Below, one piece after another: positions 1 through 9,144 of a stretch of DNA of 64,000 nt. This DNA is from Streptomyces sp. NBC_01429 (GTDB lineage: Bacteria > Actinomycetota > Actinomycetes > Streptomycetales > Streptomycetaceae): assembly GCF_036231945.1 (NCBI RefSeq), contig NZ_CP109599.1:558001-622000 (forward strand). Reading direction: 5' to 3'. The position numbers and the translations under genes were made by a program. Below the pieces are notes generated by a model. The model had not been told where the DNA came from. It saw only the letters and a program-made list of their open reading frames with translations, and made no database searches. Each line of letters begins with the position of its first letter. Within the stretch, counting starts at the first letter, position 1.

Positions 1-887
1 ATCTTCGAGATCAGCGGGTCCTTGCGGAGCGTCTTGATCATGTCGCCCTTGTCGTCGCCGTATCCGGTGACGATGTCGACGTCGTCGAACACGTCGATCC
101 GCTCGGCGCTCTGCGTCAGGGCGAACTTGTCCGTGCCCTTGGACGCCTTCGCGACGCTGTCGGGGATCTTCAGCCCGAGGTCCTCGAAGAACAGCGTCCG
201 GGTGTCGTGCGCCGTGTAGTAGCCGACCTCGCTCACGTCCTTGGGGTCGACGTGCGTCATGAACATCGCCGACTTGCCCTTGAGCTGCGGGTACTTCGCG
301 ACGGTCTTCTTGATGTCGCCCTCCAGCTCGGTGATCAGCTTCTCGCCCTCGTCGGCGAGCCCGATCGCCTTGCTGTTCGTCCGTATGATCTCGCGCCACG
401 GCGTCGCCCACGCGGCGTCCGGGTACGCCACCACAGGAGCGATCTCGCTGAGGGTCGTGTAGTCCTGCTTGGTCAGTCCCGAGTAGGCGGCCAGGATCAC
501 GTCCGGCTTCGTGTCGGCCACGGCCTCGAAGTCGATGCCGTCGGTCTCGTCGAACAGCACCGGTGTGTCGGCCTTCAGCTCCTTGAGCCGCTCCTCGGTC
601 CAGGGCAGGACGCCGTCGCCGTCGTCATCGCCGAAGTTGGCGGCGGCCATCCCGACGGGGACGACGCCGAGTGCCAACGGCACCTCGTGGTTGGCCCAGT
701 TCACCGCGGCGACGCGCTGGGGCTTGGCGGGAATGGTGGTCTTGCCGAGGGCGTGCTCGATGGTCATCGGGAACTGGCCCGAACTGCTGCCCTGGCTCTT
801 GTTCCCGGTGTCGGCCGGGCCGCCGCAGGCGGCGAGACCCACCAGGGCGGCTGCCACGACGAGCAGGCGAAGACGGTGTGCAGACAT
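1..887 (-). CDS. Iron-siderophore ABC transporter substrate-binding lipoprotein (C-terminus cut by window edge)
   Basis: The reading frame starts at ATG 887 on the minus strand and runs off the left edge, so the C-terminal end is missing. The N-terminus is a lipoprotein signal (basic start, hydrophobic stretch, lipobox LAAC), then a Gly/Ser-rich linker and a FecB/FhuD-type Fe3+-siderophore binding fold (IPAKPQRVAAVNWANHE, then ADTKPDVILAAYSG). Such proteins hand ferric siderophores to an inner-membrane ABC permease. An iron box lies about 100 bp upstream and an AraC-family gene lies further upstream on the same strand, which fits iron-responsive uptake. The cognate siderophore cannot be told from sequence. 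Confidence 0.9.
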   Translation of the reverse strand, partial: MSAHRLRLLVVAAALVGLAACGGPADTGNKSQGSSSGQFPMTIEHALGKTTIPAKPQRVAAVNWANHEVPLALGVVPVGMAAANFGDDDGDGVLPWTEERLKELKADTPVLFDETDGIDFEAVADTKPDVILAAYSGLTKQDYTTLSEIAPVVAYPDAAWATPWREIIRTNSKAIGLADEGEKLITELEGDIKKTVAKYPQLKGKSAMFMTHVDPKDVSEVGYYTAHDTRTLFFEDLGLKIPDSVAKASKGTDKFALTQSAERIDVFDDVDIVTGYGDDKGDMIKTLRKDPLISK

Positions 888-985
888 GGGTCCGTACTCA
901 GCTTTCGGAAGGTCAGGGGTGCCGGTCTCACACGTCAGGGGTCGCGGAATGGCGTCATGGCGTGGTGCACCGCTTGCGCAGTAGG

Positions 986-1004
986 TTAGGTAAGGCTTGC
1001 CTTG
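986..1004. promoter_or_regulatory. Candidate iron box (DmdR1/IdeR-type operator)
   Basis: The 19-bp imperfect palindrome TTAGGTAAGGCTTGCCTTG resembles the actinobacterial iron box (consensus about TTAGGTTAGGCTAACCTAA). It sits roughly 100 bp upstream of the siderophore-binding lipoprotein start, where an Fe2+-loaded DtxR-family repressor would block transcription. The assignment rests on motif similarity and position. Confidence 0.7.
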
Positions 1005-1162
1005 GAACTTTATGAGACGTTGACCTCATGTCGCAATCGACCTTTTGAGACATCAGTTGTAGCGATCGGGACAGGGAAAGGCGCCGGACGTCAGCAAGAG
1101 CCGCTGGGCGCGTACGCGCACGGGGGTGAGGGCGCGCGCGTGGTACGGGGTCGGTTCGGCGC

Positions 1163-1936
1163 TCAGCGCGCGCGGAACGGGCCCGGGGTGAGCCCGGTGG
1201 TACGCCGGAAGGCCACGCCGAACGCGCTCGCCGACCGGTAGCCGACCTGTTCCGCGACGGTCTCCACATCCGAGCCCCGGGTGAGCAGGGCGACCGCGTG
1301 CTGGGCGCGGACCGCCGCCACCCAGCGGGCGAAGCTCGTGCCCGTCTCGGTGTTGAACGCACGGCTGATGGTGCGGGGGCTGACGCCGAGCGCGGACGCC
1401 CAGTCCGTCAGTGTCCGCGGGTCGCCCGGGTCCTCGCGCACCGCGTCGGCTATCGGGCGCAGCAGGGCGGACGTGGGTACGTGCACGAGGAGTTCGCGCG
1501 GCGAGGGCGCGAGCACGTCGAGCACCAGGACCTCGGTCGCCGCCCGCGAGGCGGCGGAGAGCCCGGGTTCACCGAGCCGTTCCAGCAGCAGCCGCAGCAG
1601 CGGGGTGATCTCGACGGCCACCGGCGTGTCGGAGATCGAGGACGTGGTGTGGAAGCCGAAGAAACCGGCGCGGAACCAGGTGCCGGCGACCGCGGACCCG
1701 GAGTGCGGCGTACCGGCGGGCATCCACAGGCCCAGCGTCGGTGTGATCGTCCAGACCCGGGAGCCGACCACGGCGGTGGAGGCGCCGCGCTCGTTCCAGA
1801 GCAGCTCGTGGAACGGGTGGGAGTGCTCGTCCCAGACGGTGTCGTGGGCCACCAGCTCGTCGTAGCCCTGGATGACGAAGGTCGCGTCCACCGAACCGGG
1901 CGGCAGGTCCGGCAGTGTTCTGGTCTCCCTGGTCAC
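1163..1936 (-). CDS. AraC-family transcriptional regulator
   Basis: A 257-residue protein with a GTG start at 1936. The N-terminal half is a cupin-like sensor domain (HSHPFHELLWNERG, then MPAGTPHSG). The C-terminal ~100 residues form the two-helix-turn-helix AraC domain, including GVSPRTISRAFN and VAEQVGYRSASAFGVAFRR. It lies upstream of the siderophore-binding lipoprotein gene on the same strand with a 275-bp gap that holds the iron box. AraC regulators beside siderophore uptake genes often sense the ferric siderophore and activate uptake. That role is inferred from position. Confidence 0.85.
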   Translation of the reverse strand: MTRETRTLPDLPPGSVDATFVIQGYDELVAHDTVWDEHSHPFHELLWNERGASTAVVGSRVWTITPTLGLWMPAGTPHSGSAVAGTWFRAGFFGFHTTSSISDTPVAVEITPLLRLLLERLGEPGLSAASRAATEVLVLDVLAPSPRELLVHVPTSALLRPIADAVREDPGDPRTLTDWASALGVSPRTISRAFNTETGTSFARWVAAVRAQHAVALLTRGSDVETVAEQVGYRSASAFGVAFRRTTGLTPGPFRAR

Positions 1937-2009
1937 GCCGGGACGCCGCCCGCGGGTGACGTCCGGGGACGGGTGACGAGTCGCATTCGCTCACCCTAAA
2001 CGAGGGGCC

Positions 2010-2963
2010 TCAGGGCCAGGTGAGGAGGGCGCGGGCGGTGGGTTCGTCGACGACGAGGGTGTCCAGGATCCCCGAGCGCAGGATGGCCGCGATGGCGCCG
2101 CGCTTGCCGAGTCCGCCGGCGACACCGATGACGCTGTCGATGGCGCGGAGGTCCTTGAGCGCGATGCCGATCCGGCGGTCGTCCAGACCGCGCAGGGCCT
2201 GCCCCTCGGCGTCGAACATGAGGGCGCAGGTCTCCGCCGCCACCCCGGACGCCAGCAGCGCTTCCCGCTCGGCCGGGGCCAGCCGGTCGTACACCTGCGA
2301 CTCCGGCGGGGTCCAGGAACCCACCGAGACGACGGCCCGGGTCACCTTGCGGTACTGGGCGATCGTCGACTTGACGCCGGGCTGGCGGCGGAGGGACTCG
2401 GCGGAGCTGGGGTCGGGGGTGATCATCGGGGCGTAGACGGGGTGGGCCCTGCCGCCGCTGACGGAGGTGATGCGGCCGAGTATCTCCAGCCCCGTCTGCT
2501 GGACCGTGCCGGTCAGACCGGTGAGCTGCACGACGTCGCACGGCGGCAGCCGGGTCAGATGGTCGGCGATGTGGCTGACGGTCCGTCCGCTGTCGAGGCC
2601 GAGGACGTCGTCCTTGGTGACGGTCTCGGAGAGGACGTCCGCGGCCACCCTGCCGAGGCGGTCGTGGATCTGATCGCGGTCGGCCTCCGCGTCGGCGGTC
2701 TCGTCGACCCGGACCGCGTAGGCGTGGCGGAGCCCGAACCGGCCGGCGAGGGCGTCGGACACCTCGGGCGCGATGAGGGCGCTGGGCTTGATGGTGATGG
2801 TGACGAGGCCGGTCTCCAGCGCGGCGTCGAGCAACCGGCCTGTCTTGAAACGGGAGATGCCCAGGCGCTCCGCGATCTGAACCCTGGTCAGGCCGCCCAG
2901 GTAGTAGAGGCGCGCGACGCGCCCCATGAGTTCGACGTCTCTTGTCCCGGTCATGCCGCACAT
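2010..2963 (-). CDS. SorC/DeoR-type sugar-binding transcriptional regulator
   Basis: About 317 residues, the usual length of SorC-family regulators. An N-terminal HTH (LYYLGGLTRVQIAERLGISR) precedes a C-terminal sugar-phosphate binding domain of NagB/RpiA-like fold (VLGLDSGRTVSHIADHL, CDVVQLTG, then GVAGGLGKRGAIAAILRSG). ATG 2963 is the longest start. ATG 2954 is equally possible and has a better spaced AGG upstream. The gene is divergent from the ABC transporter operon at 3111 and most likely controls it in response to a phosphorylated sugar made by that pathway. Confidence 0.88.
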   Translation of the reverse strand: MCGMTGTRDVELMGRVARLYYLGGLTRVQIAERLGISRFKTGRLLDAALETGLVTITIKPSALIAPEVSDALAGRFGLRHAYAVRVDETADAEADRDQIHDRLGRVAADVLSETVTKDDVLGLDSGRTVSHIADHLTRLPPCDVVQLTGLTGTVQQTGLEILGRITSVSGGRAHPVYAPMITPDPSSAESLRRQPGVKSTIAQYRKVTRAVVSVGSWTPPESQVYDRLAPAEREALLASGVAAETCALMFDAEGQALRGLDDRRIGIALKDLRAIDSVIGVAGGLGKRGAIAAILRSGILDTLVVDEPTARALLTWP

Positions 2964-2996
2964 CCTGCACCAAGGACATCCGACTCGACAAACGAG

Positions 2997-3031
2997 TGCT
3001 CACATGAGCAATGCATTGACGTGTGAGCAAT
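2997..3031. promoter_or_regulatory. Candidate operator of the SorC-type regulator
   Basis: In the divergent intergenic region, TGCTC-ACAT-GAGCA forms a perfect interrupted palindrome at 2997-3010. The octamer TGAGCAAT occurs at 3005-3012 and again at 3024-3031, about two helical turns apart. Its position between the regulator and the transporter operon fits an operator, but binding is inferred. Confidence 0.45.
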
Positions 3032-3110
3032 TCTGGGTTCAGCATGTCACCACTCGCCACGGGAGGCGGGGAAATGCCCGAGTCATCGTTGCCGCGGGAA
3101 AGGAGCCGAA

Positions 3111-4733
3111 ATGGACAGCGACGGATCGATACCGGCCACTGTCGCCCCCGCCATGCTGGAGTGCCGGGACCTGTACAAGTCCTTCGGCGGTGTACCGGTC
3201 CTCAAAGGAGCAGGTCTCTCCCTGCTGCCCGGGACGGTCACCGCCCTCGCCGGGGAGAACGGCGCCGGCAAGTCGACCATGATGAAGATCGCCTCCGGCC
3301 AGCTCAGGGCGGACCGCGGCGAGGTGCGTGTCCGCGGGGAGCAGCTGACGCCGGGCGATCCGAAGGCCGCGCACCGGCTCGGGGTCGCGATCGTGCCGCA
3401 GGAGCTGGCCTCCATCGACGACATGACCGTCTACGAGAACCTGTTCGTGGGCCACGAGATCCGCACGCGCCTCGGACTTCTGGACCGGCAGGCGATGATC
3501 GCCGCCGCCCGCCGGGCCCTGGACGCCTTCGAGGTCGGTATCGACCCGGCCACGCGGATGTCCCGGCTGCCGGTGGGACTGCGCCAGATCGTGGAGATCG
3601 TCAAGTGCACCCACCGCGGTGCGAAGGTCCTGCTGCTGGACGAGCCGACCTCGGCCATCGCCAAGCACGAGGTCGACAGCCTGTACACGCTGGTCGGGCG
3701 ACTGCGGTCGACCGGTGTCTCGGTCATGTACACCACGCACAAGATGGAGGAGATGCGGGCGCTCGCCGACCGGGTGGTGGTGCTGCGCGACGGCGTTCTC
3801 GTCGCCGACCGGAGCATGACCGAGGTCAGCGACGACGACATCGTGACCGCCATGATCGGCCGCGATCTGGAGAGTCTCTTCCCTCCGGTGCGGCCGCCGG
3901 CCGCCGAACCCGTCCTGGAGGTCCGCGGCCTGCGGGTGGACGGCAGTGCCGAGCCGACCACGCTCACCGTCCGCGGGGGCGAGATCCTCGGCCTCGCCGG
4001 GCTCGTCGGCGCCGGGCGCACGGAGCTGCTGGAGTCCATCTTCGGAGCCCGTCCCGACGGCGGCGGCAGCGTCGCCGTGGACGGCAGGACCGTGGGGCGG
4101 CGCTCTCCGGCCGGCTCGATCCGCAGCGGGATCGCATTCGTACCGGAGGACCGCAAGGGCGCCGGGGCCGTGCTCACCATGAGCATCCTCGACAACGCCA
4201 CGCTGCCCCGCCTCGCGGACTTCAGCGTCGCGGGCTGGCTCAGGAACTCCGCCCGTACCAGCAGGGTCGACACGGCCATGAGGTCGGTACGGCTGCGCAG
4301 CCGCGGGCCGGGCCAGTCCGTCGGCACCCTCTCCGGCGGCAACCAGCAGAAGGTCGTGATCGCCCGCTGGCTGACCAGTGACGTACGGGTGCTGCTGCTG
4401 GACGAGCCCACCCGGGGCGTGGACGTCGGCGCGCGGTCGGAGATCTACCGGATCATCGCCGACCTGGCGGCCGAGGGCATGGCCGTCGTGATGGCCTCGT
4501 CCGACATGCCCGAGATCCTCGGGCTCTCCCACCGGGCGCTGGTCATGCGCGGCGGCGCCGTCGCCGCGGAGCTGGACCGCGACCAGCTCGACCACGCCGA
4601 CGTACAGGCCACCATCTTCCGGATCGCCGCCGGCCTGGAGGACAGCGGGCGGACCCCGGCACCGGCCGGCCGGACCGCGCGGCCGACGGCGGCCACCCCA
4701 TCCCCTTCACCGGCCAAGGACGACGCATCATGA
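3111..4733 (+). CDS. Sugar ABC transporter ATP-binding protein (RbsA-type, two NBDs)
   Basis: A 540-residue duplicated ATPase of the ribose/xylose/galactose importer class. The first nucleotide-binding domain has Walker A GENGAGKST, signature-like LPVGLRQ and Walker B VLLLDEPTSAI. The second has a degenerate Walker A (GLVGAGRTELL), an intact signature LSGGNQQK and Walker B VLLLDEPTRGVDVG. One degenerate site is normal in this family. AAAGGAG lies just before the ATG. It overlaps the permease gene by 4 bp, so the two are translationally coupled. It opens the catabolic operon that follows. Confidence 0.95.
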   Translation: MDSDGSIPATVAPAMLECRDLYKSFGGVPVLKGAGLSLLPGTVTALAGENGAGKSTMMKIASGQLRADRGEVRVRGEQLTPGDPKAAHRLGVAIVPQELASIDDMTVYENLFVGHEIRTRLGLLDRQAMIAAARRALDAFEVGIDPATRMSRLPVGLRQIVEIVKCTHRGAKVLLLDEPTSAIAKHEVDSLYTLVGRLRSTGVSVMYTTHKMEEMRALADRVVVLRDGVLVADRSMTEVSDDDIVTAMIGRDLESLFPPVRPPAAEPVLEVRGLRVDGSAEPTTLTVRGGEILGLAGLVGAGRTELLESIFGARPDGGGSVAVDGRTVGRRSPAGSIRSGIAFVPEDRKGAGAVLTMSILDNATLPRLADFSVAGWLRNSARTSRVDTAMRSVRLRSRGPGQSVGTLSGGNQQKVVIARWLTSDVRVLLLDEPTRGVDVGARSEIYRIIADLAAEGMAVVMASSDMPEILGLSHRALVMRGGAVAAELDRDQLDHADVQATIFRIAAGLEDSGRTPAPAGRTARPTAATPSPSPAKDDAS

Positions 4734-5746
4734 CCGCACTCTCCACCCACGACACCGCCCCGGCCCCCACCGTGCCGGAAGAACCCGGCGGACGGTTCAA
4801 CGCGGCCTGGCTGAAGGCCATGGCCCTGCGGTACTCGATGTTCCTGGTGCTGCTGCTGGTGATCGGCTACTTCTCGTACCGCAGCGCCCGGTTCGGCACG
4901 GTGGACAACCTCCAGACCATCCTGATCGCCGCCGCCCCGTTCGCGCTGATCGCCCTGGGACAGACCCTGGTGATCCTGACCGGTGGCATCGACCTGTCCG
5001 TCGGATCGGTCATCGCCGCCTCGGGGATGACCGCGGCCTGGACCGCGAAGAACTACCCCGGCAACCTGTTCCTGCCCATCGTGGCCGCCGTACTGGTCGG
5101 GCTGGTGGCGGGGTCCGTCAACGGGTTCCTCGTCTCCCGGCTCAACGTGCCACCGTTCATCGCCACGCTGGGCATGCTGACGGCGGGCAGTGGCGTGGCG
5201 TACGTCATCGGCGGGGGCGCGCCCATCAGCGGGCTGTCGGCCGACTTCGGGAAGATCGCCAACGCGAGCCTGCTCGGGCTCAAGATCCCGGTGATCGTCA
5301 TGATCGTCGGCATCGTCGCCCTCGCGGTGATCATGCGGAGGACGGCCTACGGCCTGCGCGTGTACGCCGTCGGCGGCAACCGGGTGGCCTCCGAGCTGGC
5401 CGGTGTCAACGCCCGCAACGTGCTGTTCAGCGTCTACGCCTTCTCGGGGATGCTCGCCGGGCTGTCCGGGGTGATGCTCGCCTCCCGGGTGATCTCGGGC
5501 GCTCCCGACCTGGGCCGGGGGTACGAACTCGACGCCATCGCGGCGGTCGTCATCGGCGGGGCCAGCCTGATGGGAGGCCGCGGCACCGTCTTCGGCACCG
5601 TCCTGGGGCTGCTGCTCATCCAGACGCTCAACAACGGCCTGGACATCCTGACCGTCCCCGCCTACTGGCAGAACGTGATCAAGGGCGTCCTGATCGTCGC
5701 CGCCGTCGCGGTCGACACCTGGTCGGCCCGCCGCCGCGTCACCTGA
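4730..5746 (+). CDS. Sugar ABC transporter permease (RbsC-type)
   Basis: A 338-residue membrane protein with the hallmarks of the BPD_transp_2/RbsC family: [21 protein letters not shown] near the second helix, [19 protein letters not shown] in the middle, and [20 protein letters not shown] towards the end. About 8-10 hydrophobic segments are visible. The ATG overlaps the stop of the ATPase gene (ATGA). It would form the homodimeric transport channel with the ATPase at 3111 and the binding protein at 5853. Confidence 0.95.
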   Translation: MTALSTHDTAPAPTVPEEPGGRFNAAWLKAMALRYSMFLVLLLVIGYFSYRSARFGTVDNLQTILIAAAPFALIALGQTLVILTGGIDLSVGSVIAASGMTAAWTAKNYPGNLFLPIVAAVLVGLVAGSVNGFLVSRLNVPPFIATLGMLTAGSGVAYVIGGGAPISGLSADFGKIANASLLGLKIPVIVMIVGIVALAVIMRRTAYGLRVYAVGGNRVASELAGVNARNVLFSVYAFSGMLAGLSGVMLASRVISGAPDLGRGYELDAIAAVVIGGASLMGGRGTVFGTVLGLLLIQTLNNGLDILTVPAYWQNVIKGVLIVAAVAVDTWSARRRVT

Positions 5747-5852
5747 CACTCCGCCACTCGACACACCGTCACCCGACCCACCGTCGCTGACACACCTCCG
5801 TACCCACGCCGCCCGTGCTGCCCGCATGCCCGAACCCGCAAAGGAAACGACC

Positions 5853-6920
5853 ATGCACCGTCCCGCGAGAACCAGAATCATCACCGGCATCGCCGCCTCC
5901 GGGCTGGCCCTCGGCCTCGTGGCCTGTGGCGCCGGCGACCCGGCCAAGAGCTCCGGAAGCGACGCGGACCGCCGTCTGCGCGTAGGCGTCACGGTCTACA
6001 ACATGTCGTCCTTCATCACCGAGGGCAAGGAGGGCATGGAGACCTACGCCAAGGCCAACAACATCGAACTGGTCTGGAACTCGGCCAACAACGACGTCTC
6101 CACGCAGGCCAACCAGGTCGACCAGCTGATCAACGCGGGTGTCGACGCCATCATCGTCGTCCCCGTGCAGGCAGACTCGCTGTCCCCGCAGATCGCCGCG
6201 GCCAAGCAGAAGAAGATCCCCGTACTCGCCGTCAACGCCGAACTCAACAGCGGCGATCTGGCCGCGAGCGTGCAGCCGGACGACGTGGCCGCCGGTGCCC
6301 AGGAGATGGAGATGATGGCGAAGAAGCTGGGCGGCAAGGGCAACATCGTCGTCCTCCAGGGTCCGCTCGGCGGATCGGGAGAGATCAACCGCGGCAAGGG
6401 CATCGACAAGGTCCTCGCCGAGTACCCGGACATCAAGGTCCTGGCCAAGGACACCGCGAACTGGAAGCGGGACGAGGCCGTCAACAAGATGAAGAACTGG
6501 ATCTCGGCCTTCGGCAACAAGATCGACGGTGTCGTCTCGCAGAACGACGACATGGGCCTGGGCGCCCTCCAGGCCCTCAAGGAGGCCGGCCGGAGCGTCC
6601 CGATCGTCGGTATCGACGGCATCCAGGACGGCCTCAACGCGGTCAAGGACGGCAGCTTCATCGGCACGTCCCTCCAGAACGGCACCGTGGAGCTGTCCGC
6701 CGGACTCGCCGTGGCGGACCGGATCGTGCGGGACGAGAAGGTCTCCACCGAGCCCGTCTACATCATGCCCGCCATCACGAAGGACAACGTCGGCGTCGCC
6801 ATCGAACACGTCGTCACCAAGCGCTCGGACTTCCTGGCCGGGCTGCCGAAGGTGACGGAGGAGAACCTCAAGACGGGCGACATCGCCTACGAGGGCATCC
6901 CCGGCCAGCAGCAGAAGTGA
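5853..6920 (+). CDS. Sugar ABC transporter substrate-binding lipoprotein (RbsB-type)
   Basis: I place the start at ATG 5853, preceded by AAAGGAAA, rather than an upstream in-frame ATG at 5826. This gives a 355-residue protein with a clean lipoprotein signal (lipobox LVAC, Cys25). The mature part is a type I periplasmic-binding fold (peripla_BP_4): [59 protein letters not shown]. It is the extracytoplasmic receptor of the transporter. The ligand is probably a pentose, hexose or polyol, judging from the downstream enzymes. Confidence 0.93.
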   Translation: MHRPARTRIITGIAASGLALGLVACGAGDPAKSSGSDADRRLRVGVTVYNMSSFITEGKEGMETYAKANNIELVWNSANNDVSTQANQVDQLINAGVDAIIVVPVQADSLSPQIAAAKQKKIPVLAVNAELNSGDLAASVQPDDVAAGAQEMEMMAKKLGGKGNIVVLQGPLGGSGEINRGKGIDKVLAEYPDIKVLAKDTANWKRDEAVNKMKNWISAFGNKIDGVVSQNDDMGLGALQALKEAGRSVPIVGIDGIQDGLNAVKDGSFIGTSLQNGTVELSAGLAVADRIVRDEKVSTEPVYIMPAITKDNVGVAIEHVVTKRSDFLAGLPKVTEENLKTGDIAYEGIPGQQQK

Positions 6921-7009
6921 CTCCCCGCGGGAAGCGGACCGGGCGCGACCGCCCCGGCGGAACCGTCCGGCCGCTTCCCACCACGCCCCTACACCCCCAC
7001 GAGGCGCCC

Positions 7010-7684
7010 ATGAACGGCACGCCCGACGCGTCCGTCCAGACCATACTCGACGCCGCTCGCGACCTGATCCGGCTCGAAGCGGCCGCCCTGACCAACCTGG
7101 TGGACCAGGTGGACCGGAGCACCGCCCATGTCGTCAGCCTGATTCTCGCCGGAACCGGCAAGGTGATCACCACCGGCACCGGGACCTCCGGCATCATGGC
7201 CGAGCGCCTCTCCCATCTGCTCGCCGTCACGGGCACCCCGGCGTTCTACCTCCCCTGCCTGGACGCCCTGCACGGCGGCATGGGCTCGATCGCCCCGTCC
7301 GACCTCGTCATCGCCTTCTCCAAGGGCGGCAAGTCCGCCGAGCTGACCCAGCTGGTCACCCGGCTGGAGGAGCGCGACGTGCGGGTCGTCGCCGTCACGG
7401 AGAACCCGGGCTCCGAATTCGCCTCCGCCGCCAGCCATGTCGTCACGATCACCACCGATCCGGCGGAGGCGGACCTCGGCGGTCTCGTCGCCACCGGATC
7501 CACCCTGGTCGCGGGCGCCTGGGGAGACGCCCTCGTCGCCGTGCTGATGAGCGCGCGCCAGTACAGCTGGGAAGAGGTCATCTCCACCCACCCCGGCGGC
7601 GTCGTCGGACAGCAGGAAGCTCTGCCCGACCGGATGAGCCTGGCTCCCCGCACCGGATCCCGTATCACCGGGGAGGCCCCGTGA
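7010..7684 (+). CDS. SIS-domain sugar-phosphate isomerase (KpsF/GutQ-like, no CBS domains)
   Basis: A 224-residue single SIS domain. Supporting motifs are GTGKVITTGTGTSGIMAERLS (phosphosugar loop), VIAFSKGGKSAEL and a C-terminal HPGGVVG matching the KpsF/GutQ arabinose-5-phosphate isomerase signature. The CBS pair usual in KpsF (about 320 residues) is absent. ATG 7010 with GAGG just upstream is preferred over an in-frame ATG at 6917. It overlaps the kinase gene by 4 bp. The probable role is aldose/ketose-phosphate isomerisation in the same pathway. The exact substrate is unknown. Confidence 0.82.
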   Translation: MNGTPDASVQTILDAARDLIRLEAAALTNLVDQVDRSTAHVVSLILAGTGKVITTGTGTSGIMAERLSHLLAVTGTPAFYLPCLDALHGGMGSIAPSDLVIAFSKGGKSAELTQLVTRLEERDVRVVAVTENPGSEFASAASHVVTITTDPAEADLGGLVATGSTLVAGAWGDALVAVLMSARQYSWEEVISTHPGGVVGQQEALPDRMSLAPRTGSRITGEAP

Positions 7685-9144
7685 CCGGGACGCTCGTCGC
7701 AGGAGTGGACTCCTCCACGCAGTCGTGCAAGGTCGAGCTGCGCGGCCTGCGCGACGGCCGGCTCGTGGGCAGCGGCTCGGCGCCGCACCCGCCCGCGAGC
7801 CCGCCGGCCAGCGAACAGGACCCGGACGCCTGGTGGCAGGCGCTGCTCCTGGCCTTCTCCGCCGCGATGCGCGACGCGGGCGCCGCGCCCGGTGACGTGT
7901 CCGCCATCAGCGTCGCGGCGCAGTGCCACGGACTGGTCGTCCTCGACGCCGACGACCGGGTGATCCGGCCGGCCAAGCTCTGGAACGACACCACCTCCAC
8001 CCCCGAACTGCTCGAACTGCGGTCCCTGATCGGCGACACGGCCCTCATCCACCGCACCGGATCCCTGCCCACGGCGGCCTTCACCCTCAGCAAGATCGCC
8101 TGGCTCGCGCGCCACGAGCCGCACTCCTTCGCCCGTGTGCGCCGCGTCATGCTGCCGCACGACTACCTGGCCTTCCGGCTCACCGGCCGCGCCGTGACCG
8201 ACCGCTCCGAGGCGTCGGGCACCGGCTACTTCGACGCGACGGACAACCGCTACCTGACCGAGCATCTGGACCTCGTCGCCGACGCCGACTGGCTGCCCAT
8301 GCTCCCGGCCGTACTCGGACCCGACGAGCCGGCGGGCGAGGTCACCCCCCGGGCACTGAGCGCCCTGGGACTGCGCGGACCGGTCCTGGCGGGCGCGGGC
8401 GGCGGTGACCAGCACGCCGCCGCGCTGGGGCTCGGCATGGCCCCGGGCGACCTCATGTACTCCTTCGGCACCTCCGGTGTCGTCATGGGCGTCAGCGAGC
8501 ACGCCGTCCACGACCTGGCGGGCTTCGTGGACGGCGTCGCCGACATGGCCAACGGCTATGTCCCGCTGGTCAGCACGTTGAACGCGGCCAAGGTCACGGA
8601 CACCTTCGCCGCTCTGCTGGGCGTGGGGCACGAGGAACTCTCCCGGCTGGCCCTCCGGGCCCCGGCCCTCGGCGCCCGCCCGGTCATGGCCGCCTACCTC
8701 GACGGAGAACGCAAGCCCAACCGCCCCACCGCCCAGGGGCTGCTGAGCGGCATCACCTCCCACACCACCAGGGAACAACTGGCCCGCGCCGCCTACGAGG
8801 GAGTCGTCTTCGGCCTCTACACCGGCCAGGGGCACCTGGAGCGCAGCGCCGTGCCCACCGGTGGGCGGGTGATCGCGGTGGGCGGCGGCGCCCGGTCGGC
8901 CGCGTACACCCAGCTGCTGGCCGACATCGTGGGGCGTCCGGTCCTGACGGCCGACGCCGCCGAGGCGACGGCGCGCGGCGCCGCCGTACAGGCCGCGGCC
9001 GTCGCCACCGGCACACCGGTCGTCACCGTACGCGCGGCATGGGCGCCGCGCACCCGCGTCGCCGCCGAACCCGGTACGTTCCCGGCGCGGGCCTGGGACG
9101 ACTACCGGGCCACGGCCGCGGTGACCGAACTGGACCGGCCATGA
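7681..9144 (+). CDS. FGGY-family carbohydrate kinase (xylulokinase-like)
   Basis: A 487-residue FGGY kinase with a GTG start overlapping the SIS gene stop (GTGA). The N-terminal actin-like domain opens with GVDSSTQSCKVEL. The C-terminal domain carries MYSFGTSGVV and the ATP-binding GGGARSAAYTQLLADIVGRPV. Length and motifs fit XylB-type kinases that phosphorylate ketopentoses or related ketoses. Between an isomerase and an epimerase-like gene, it probably phosphorylates the ketose produced by one of the downstream dehydrogenases. Confidence 0.92.
   Translation: MTGTLVAGVDSSTQSCKVELRGLRDGRLVGSGSAPHPPASPPASEQDPDAWWQALLLAFSAAMRDAGAAPGDVSAISVAAQCHGLVVLDADDRVIRPAKLWNDTTSTPELLELRSLIGDTALIHRTGSLPTAAFTLSKIAWLARHEPHSFARVRRVMLPHDYLAFRLTGRAVTDRSEASGTGYFDATDNRYLTEHLDLVADADWLPMLPAVLGPDEPAGEVTPRALSALGLRGPVLAGAGGGDQHAAALGLGMAPGDLMYSFGTSGVVMGVSEHAVHDLAGFVDGVADMANGYVPLVSTLNAAKVTDTFAALLGVGHEELSRLALRAPALGARPVMAAYLDGERKPNRPTAQGLLSGITSHTTREQLARAAYEGVVFGLYTGQGHLERSAVPTGGRVIAVGGGARSAAYTQLLADIVGRPVLTADAAEATARGAAVQAAAVATGTPVVTVRAAWAPRTRVAAEPGTFPARAWDDYRATAAVTELDRP

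Noticed and set aside
207-989. 260-codon plus-strand open frame opposite the siderophore-binding lipoprotein
   Set aside because: It is the antisense shadow of a gene with clear lipobox and family motifs; its composition (V/R/G/L-rich) is typical of shadow frames in high-GC DNA.
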